Positions 58,806-64,000 of a stretch of 64,000 nt of DNA are shown piece after piece (the stretch's first letter is position 1; the number at the start of each line of letters is the position of its first letter). Source of the DNA: Endomychus coccineus (lineage: Eukaryota > Arthropoda > Insecta > Coleoptera > Endomychidae). The notes under the pieces are model-generated. The model was not told where the DNA came from. It saw only the letters and a list, made by a program, of their open reading frames with translations, and ran no database searches. The position numbers were made by a program, and so were the translations under genes. The stretch is from contig OY294070.1 of NCBI GenBank assembly GCA_958510875.1, forward strand, positions 3,782,001 to 3,846,000, in the 5' to 3' direction.

Positions 58806-59720
58806 CTACCTAGCTTTAGCTCGTCTAGTCCTCCCATCTGGGATCTCTGGTGGTGGAATAACAGACGAGATTTCTGATGAACACCGACTTTGGAAATATC
58901 TGTAGAAAGAGGAGAGATCGCCCACCTTTCTACGATGTTCCAGAGAGGTCAATGAATTCGACAAATAGCTTTCTTCAGGATAGAATCCAAGAGCTTTAGA
59001 GTATATTTGGGAGCCGAGCTCCAAACATATGAACAGTACTCCAGGACAGCTCGAATCTTTGCTTTGGTAGATTATGAGGAGCTGGTGAGATGTAAGGCAG
59101 CTCTTGGCACGGAATAGAAAATCAGGTTTTTGCGAAGAGATTTTCGCAATGAACCTTACATGATCACCCCATGAGAGAGGGTACCGTTGGTGGTGCTCCC
59201 GAGCATAGAAATGCAAGACTTCATAGGACTAGTTGTACCTAACATCATCATATTAGGGATTGTTAGATCCGCTCTCCTGGATAAGATGCAAGCTTGAGTT
59301 TCAGTTACATTAAACTGTACTGTATTATCAGATCCCCATTTGAAAATCATTGCCAAATCTCTATTAATTCCGTCAACCTGTCTCTGTCTCCTCCACTGGC
59401 ATCATTAGTTGAAATATGGGCTCTAGATGAGAAAGCGGTATGAAGTGTACCATTATCTACAAAGCCGTAGATGGGATAGGTTGTCACTTCCAACCGATCG
59501 TTGATCTGGAGCAGAAACAATATTGGTGCCAAGACATATCCCTGTGGAACACCAACGTTAATAACCATTTTATCGGAGGATACTCCGTCAACTACCACAT
59601 GGAGTGATCTATTTGAGAAAACCCGATAGTAAGGGAGAACGTTGAGGCCGCAAGCCATATGACAGAAGGTCTTGGTGCCAGATTCAGTCAAATGCTTTCC
59701 CAATAGTTTGCGGTCAGGTT
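58806..59720 (-). mobile_element. Jockey-type LINE remnant, RT to C-terminus
   Basis: - strand from 59703: VFSNRSLHVVVDGVSSD, then VGVPQGYVLAPILFLLQIND and YGFVDNGTLH, where the active-site pair is DN, not DD. Next come LTELIEIWQ, MIFKWGSDNTVQFNVTETQA (58% of the usual thumb in view), and in a further frame SWGDHVRFIAK and SLTSLEHRRKVGDLSSFYRY near 58940-58900. The last motif marks the C-terminal domain of this family. The changed active site and two frame changes mean it is dead. Another C-terminal copy is at 63.5-64 kb. Confidence 0.87.
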
Positions 59721-60184
59721 ATTCACACCAGACGTCATCATAACCGAGAGGACAGATTGGGAGAACAAGGACACCGGACCAAGGATAAATAAAAAACAGG
59801 CTGAAATTTGAATTATTTATTTATTTACATAAATCTGTGGGAAACATAATACTGGTAAACAGTTAGATAAACAGACTATAAATACTAATAAATTCATTTA
59901 CAAAAATTTGTAAAATATTCTAAAATTATCACTTTTTCTATTGATTAGCATTATTCATAAAAACCCAATCTCCCAAATAATTAAGGATCCCATGTCCTGG
60001 CACAAAGTCACAAAGAACCAATAAGAACAATTACAGTGTTAAGCTGCACAAAACACAAGAACCTATCAAAATCATGTCTATTATGAAATTACGCCCAATA
60101 GCAGACTCACAAAGAACCAAAAGGAACAATTGCAGTATTGAGCTTCACAAAACATTAAAATCTCTCAAAAATATTCCTGCAACA
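59721..60184 (-). other. Presumed 3' untranslated region of the zinc-finger gene
   Basis: A+T-rich with AATAAATTCATTT-type signals on the + strand and no reading frame. The word ACAAAGAACCAA-A-GAACAATT-CAGT is repeated at ~60010 and ~60110. Assignment as UTR is inference from position. Confidence 0.35.
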
Positions 60185-61011
60185 TCAACACTTTGCTGAA
60201 AATGTATGTTCATTGTTCATGTGAACTGTCATGCCTCCAGCATATCCAGTTTTGTAATCACAAAGTTCACAAGTGAAAGTTTTCACTTGAGGATGTCTAT
60301 TTTTTGTGTGTCTCGCCATGTGTGAGTCACTTTGATATTTACAATGTTCACAGGAATACCGTTTCTTGCCCGATTCGTGTTTTTTCAGATGCCACCTTAG
60401 AAAAGCCGCCGTTTTTAAAACTAACAAACGAACTTTGGGATTTGTGAACGTCCTTGATGTGGAATCTCAAGTCTTCATCTTGTGTGGTTACATATGAGCA
60501 GTATTTACATGGATACTCTTGCTTACGTAGGTTATTCATGAAAATAGCACTAGGTAGAAGGTCTCTTTTCGAATCTTCGCCAACATCAACTCCAGAGAGG
60601 GAGTTTTGTGGGTTATCAGTTCTGAAAATACGATGAATTATTATCATAATATAATGTAAGAGAATTATTTATTAATTCTCTGTAGGTCCAAATAGTCGTA
60701 ATAGCAATATAAATTGAAATATTAGTTTTTAGGGTCCATTCATTGTATTAATTCAATAAAAGAAAATGTTCGCCAAGACGAACTTACTTACTCTTCTAAG
60801 AAACAATCATCTTCAACTGATTCCATTTTAATATCGATGTTTTTATTCCACAATACTTCTACTTTATTTACAGCATCATGAAGTGAACTTTCCGCTTGTT
60901 CAACATCTGTGAATTTAGTTTTAACGTCATTGGTACCATCATCAGCATAATTGATTTTAAAGGAACCAATTTCTGTTTCAACTTTGATACATCCGATGTT
61001 GGAAACAAAAG
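60185..61011 (-). pseudogene. C2H2 zinc-finger gene copy, two exons, damaged
   Basis: On the - strand an exon (about 61011-60792) encodes an acidic segment (VETEIGSFKINYADDG ... MESVEDDCFLEE). It ends at a GTAAGT donor; a 170-bp intron runs to TTTTCAG; exon 2 (60621-60185) continues in frame with TDNPQNSLSGVDVGED. Finger 1 is complete (CKYCSY ... H-x4-H). Finger 2 is broken: its two Cys are missing and the frame shifts near 60420, then KTAAFLRWHLKKH resumes in the next frame. Finger 3 (CEHCKYQSDSHMARHTKNRH) is two residues short between Cys and His. Finger 4 (CELCDY ... HMNNEH) is complete, and the stop follows. It was probably a nuclear DNA-binding protein; no start exon was identified. It could be a duplicated copy of an active paralogue elsewhere. 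Confidence 0.75.
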
Positions 61012-61240
61012 ACGCCTTGTCTCGACATCTTCGTCACTTCGTAGGAACTTCTCTTCTTGAAGATATATATTCCTTCAGATTTACCGTACAATGTTTAGTT
61101 TTATTCACCTAATGCCTTATCATGGCAGACATTAATGGTGGGCAGAGTAAGCTTATCATTGATCATATTCTTTTATGAATCCTTTTATACTTAATAGTTA
61201 TTTTTTTGGGAACATAAATAGGTTAAACCAGAATTAGAAA
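61012..61240. other. Upstream region of the zinc-finger gene
   Basis: A stop lies in frame just upstream of the exon, so an earlier exon must exist if the gene was ever complete. I cannot place it. Confidence 0.35.
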
Positions 61241-61356
61241 CATAGATATTATATATACATATATATAATATCTATGATTAGAAGCATAGAGATTATATAT
61301 AAGTATATATAATATCTATGATCACAATAATATTTTATGGATATATAATATCTATG
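61241..61356. repeat. Three A+T palindromes sharing CATAGATATTATATATA
   Basis: Near-perfect palindromes of ~36 bp at 61241-61276 and 61285-61320, and a shorter one at ~61337-61356, all ending in TAATATCTATG. Confidence 0.85.
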
Positions 61357-61999
61357 ATTGGAAATCTATCACAGAATAGAAATATAGAGCTTAGTATCAC
61401 TCGTATATCATAGAAAATGGTAACAGCTTCCTAGTTCAGTGTCATACTCTGGTGGAGTACCGTTATCAGCATAGATATTACCAAGGTACTTTTCTAGTGA
61501 TTTGAGACCTCTAGATACTAAACTAACTACTAATCAATACTGGTTATCAGCTCTTTCAGTACTGTTTTGATATTTTTCTTGTATCTAAATCACAGACCAT
61601 CCTGTGATTATGATTATAATCAAGGCACTATGTATGTTAATATTTGCCGTAGATTCTTTTATAGTATAGAGTAGTTGTCTACATTAATAATGACAACTTT
61701 ATATACATGTGACGCCTGAAGTCGTGACGTCATCGCGTCATTTCGTACATTTTGATAAGTGGATAGAAAGCACTTTTATAAAGTCACTTATATGGTCCAA
61801 AACCCGACATAAAATATATAAGAATCAATGTATAAATACACTTCTCTAACCTCTTATGCAAATGGCGGCCACCAAAGCTGTTACGCTTCACCTTTCTGTT
61901 CGAGGTTGGTATTGGTTGAGTGAGATAGTACCGATTAGTAGAAGGTTCAGTGCACTTAGCCAAAGACCCTTGTACACTATCCCCCACTACGATTTTTGG
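61357..61999. other. No gene recognised
   Basis: Unique sequence without supported frames. Confidence 0.4.
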
Positions 62000-62990
62000 G
62001 GGTATTTGGATACCCCGCTGCTCGACAGAATCCGAAGATCTATTTTACGGTTAGATCATTTATGTCATCGGCCGTGATGATCTCCGGGCTTAGCCCGGTC
62101 CGAACGAGCGCAAGACATTCACAAAGAAAGGTAGTTGACGATTCCACTTTGTTTCCACGAGCAATTTTTCAGCACATCTGTAGATAGTAAGCATCTCGGC
62201 TTGGAAGAGATGTGTTAAGATCCCCCATTCGAACAGAGTATCGATCAAAGCTTCTAGGACCGCAAAAGCCTGCTGCGATTCGTGTTTGTTCTAGACCCAT
62301 CCATATACCAAATTTTGCCATTCTTTGGCATGCGACCATTCTCCCCTTCCTCCCTCGAAGGGATGACGACCCCGAAATGGTGTTCTGCGAACCATAGGGC
62401 TTAGATTCTGTCCTGCGGTTCTGATAGCAGCATTTCAGGCTGCCCCCTAAATAGACGTGATCACCATTGATAGGGGTAGCTCGCCAAGCATGGCCCTCAA
62501 TGCTGCAGACGATGTTACTCTACCTTGTGGATGTAAGGCCCCAAGCCTCACTTCATGCCAATTGCTCTCTTACACTGCCAAAAGATTATCATAGCATTTT
62601 GGCACCTAGTCTCCAGTTGCTTCTGCCAGATTAGTTTGTTTGTCTAGAGTGAATTCCAGATATTTCACTTCACCATCTCGGAAAAGTCTACCATTTTTTT
62701 AGAGGCTCGATTTGGTAGCTTCTGGGGAAGATGATAATGGTAGTTTTCTCCGACTGAATGGGGAGGTTGTTTTCTCTACACCAGACTTCTATAATTATCA
62801 AGGCTTGTTAAACAAGCTCCTGCAAAGTACCCTCGTAGGCTCTTCTGGAGAATATGGCGATGTCATTCGCATAACCTATCGCCTTAATACCAGCCCAGTT
62901 TAACCTCAGTAGTAGCTCATCAACGGCCAAACTCCATAAAAGAGGGGAGAGTACCGCTCCCTGTGAACACCTTTTCAGAGTATATATAGC
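62000..62990 (-). mobile_element. R1/LOA-type LINE remnant: RT active site to RNase H
   Basis: - strand from ~62970: SPLLWSLAVDELLLRLNWAG-like sequence spread over two frames, then IGYANDIAIFS (YADD box with Ala-Asn-Asp), and the RT thumb with EVKYLEFTLDKQ. An RNase H region near 62330-62090 holds GWV, AVLEALIDTL, FQAEMLTIYRCAEKLL and FFVNVL. Stops occur throughout. Related in type to the 45.5-kb remnant but not obviously the same copy family. Confidence 0.72.
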
Positions 62991-63254
62991 CTTGCCACGT
63001 TGTGTTCATAATCCACCCTATTAGCTTTCTGTTCAGGGTTAGGCATCTAGTTATATTAATTAAAATGTATGGCATTGACAAATTTTTATTAGTATGTAGG
63101 AAAAAAGGTGTGTCTATCAAGCGAGATTCGTACCTCGCACGCATATATTAATATAATGCTCCTAGCGGCGAGCGATGTTCATATACCGAATTCAATACCC
63201 ATCCTGCATCGGTGGCTGTGGCGTAAGTGGTTGAGATCCCGGATATACATTTTT
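62991..63254. other. No gene recognised
   Basis: Left part is upstream LINE debris; the rest is unassigned. Confidence 0.35.
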
Positions 63255-63283
63255 TAATATATTATAGCTTTTTCCTTGCCCTT

Positions 63284-63380
63284 GAACACATGTATTATTA
63301 AAGTGCATGTAATTGCTTGATGTTCTTTCTCTAAACACACATTTGATTCTCTTTGCACATGTGTTATTAAAGTGCATGAT
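63284..63380 (+). repeat. Short direct repeat, two copies 72 bp apart
   Basis: CACATGTRTTATTAAAGTGC occurs at ~63286 and ~63358. Confidence 0.8.
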
Positions 63381-63495
63381 GGGAAATACGAATCTTACTA
63401 TATAGTACCTCGTGGGAAAAGACTCCAAGATGTCACAATTCAATCAACGTTGAAGACACTTTGAGCAACGTGTGTTTCTTCATAGGTGACCAGAA

Positions 63496-64000
63496 CTAGG
63501 CTCGGTTACTGCAGATTGTTACATAAAGCCATAAATTTTTTTTATACTTGACTACACGACAGGGAAACCTATAATGTTCGAGGAACATCTTGTGAACCAG
63601 CGGTGCAAAGAAGAGGAGATGGGCATTCGGATTTTTCGTGAAGGTTTGGAGGTTATAGGCATAGGGAAAGACCTCACTAGGTGAACAGTTCCACAACTTC
63701 CTGCTGTCCGATAGAAAAATTAAGTGTGGAAAGAAGAAGTTCGACAGGTCTCGAGCTTGACAATGAAGGGGCAACTAGTTTGAGCTCGTCTTATCCGCCT
63801 ATCTGGCGCGATGGAACAACAGACGAGATTTCTGATGAACACCGACCATGGAAATATCTATAGAATAGGGAGAGATCTCCCAACTTTCTACGATGTTCTA
63901 GGGAGGTCAATGGCCTAGTAAACGTGACATCATCAATCGGACGAATAGCTGTCTTCTGGATGGAATCCAAGAGCTTCAGCCATTCAGCCTATGATTGGGA
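63496..64000 (-). mobile_element. Jockey-type LINE C-terminal fragment, runs off the window
   Basis: - strand from the window end: LDSIQKTAIRLIDD, PLTSLEHRRKLGDLSLFYRY-like, SSEISSVVP, then in the next frame RKLWNCSPSEVFPYAYNLQT. These match the C-terminus of the 58.8-59.7-kb LINE in the same orientation and extend ~0.3 kb further 3'. The 92-codon frame at 63774-63496 is the last open part. Confidence 0.82.

Noticed and set aside
63205..63245. tRNA-like or SINE head (TGGCGTAAGTGG resembling an A box)
   Set aside because: No B box or cloverleaf partner could be found downstream.

Overview
The window is A+T-rich eukaryotic DNA and almost certainly from an insect. It carries mariner/Tc1-type transposons with long inverted repeats, a hAT family, a Penelope-like element, many decayed non-LTR retrotransposons of the Jockey/R1/LOA kind, spliced gene fragments and large satellite arrays. 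A beetle or another insect with a repeat-rich genome would fit, but I cannot fix the order or species. There are no operons, ribosome-binding sites, CRISPR arrays or recognisable RNA genes. Very little is ordinary host coding sequence.

Layout. (1) 1-1.65 kb: two adjacent intact same-strand reading frames that look virus-derived, a capsid-like protein followed by a 168-residue protein, with a polyadenylation-type signal behind them. (2) 1.7-11.5 kb: three tandem arrays of different period, an 11-bp minisatellite, a 25-bp minisatellite and about 27 copies of a 305-308-bp satellite that shows higher-order repeats. (3) 11.5-19.7 kb: degenerate repeats, a small inverted-repeat element, a hAT-like MITE, a Penelope-like element with a GIY-YIG domain, and a decayed mariner. 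(4) 19.7-22.1 kb: a mariner-superfamily element whose 0.6-kb terminal repeats run into the transposase start. (5) 22-31 kb: dispersed repeats, three diverged ~280-bp repeats and LINE fragments (endonuclease, reverse transcriptase). (6) 31.2-33.6 kb: an almost intact mariner-superfamily element with a 59-bp intron and one in-frame stop. (7) 34.3-36.8 kb: a LINE RNase H domain split by a hAT copy. (8) 36.9-41.3 kb: a mariner remnant abutted by a foldback element with 1-kb arms, itself interrupted by a deleted transposon. (9) 42-48 kb: more LINE and Tc1 debris. (10) 48.7-49.7 kb: a second satellite (~99 bp) with a four-monomer higher-order period. (11) 50-64 kb: LINE remnants in both orientations, two further hAT copies sharing the internal deletion of the first, and a damaged C2H2 zinc-finger gene with a visible intron at 60.2-61.0 kb.

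How it fits together. The region reads as a graveyard of mobile elements built up in layers: elements sit inside elements (hAT in LINE, deleted transposon in foldback arm, foldback at the end of a mariner). The least damaged and probably youngest items are the 31.2-kb mariner-type element, the hAT insertions with clean 8-bp target duplications, the homogenised satellite and, notably, the two open virus-like frames at the left edge. Family names come from motif recognition alone; no search was run.
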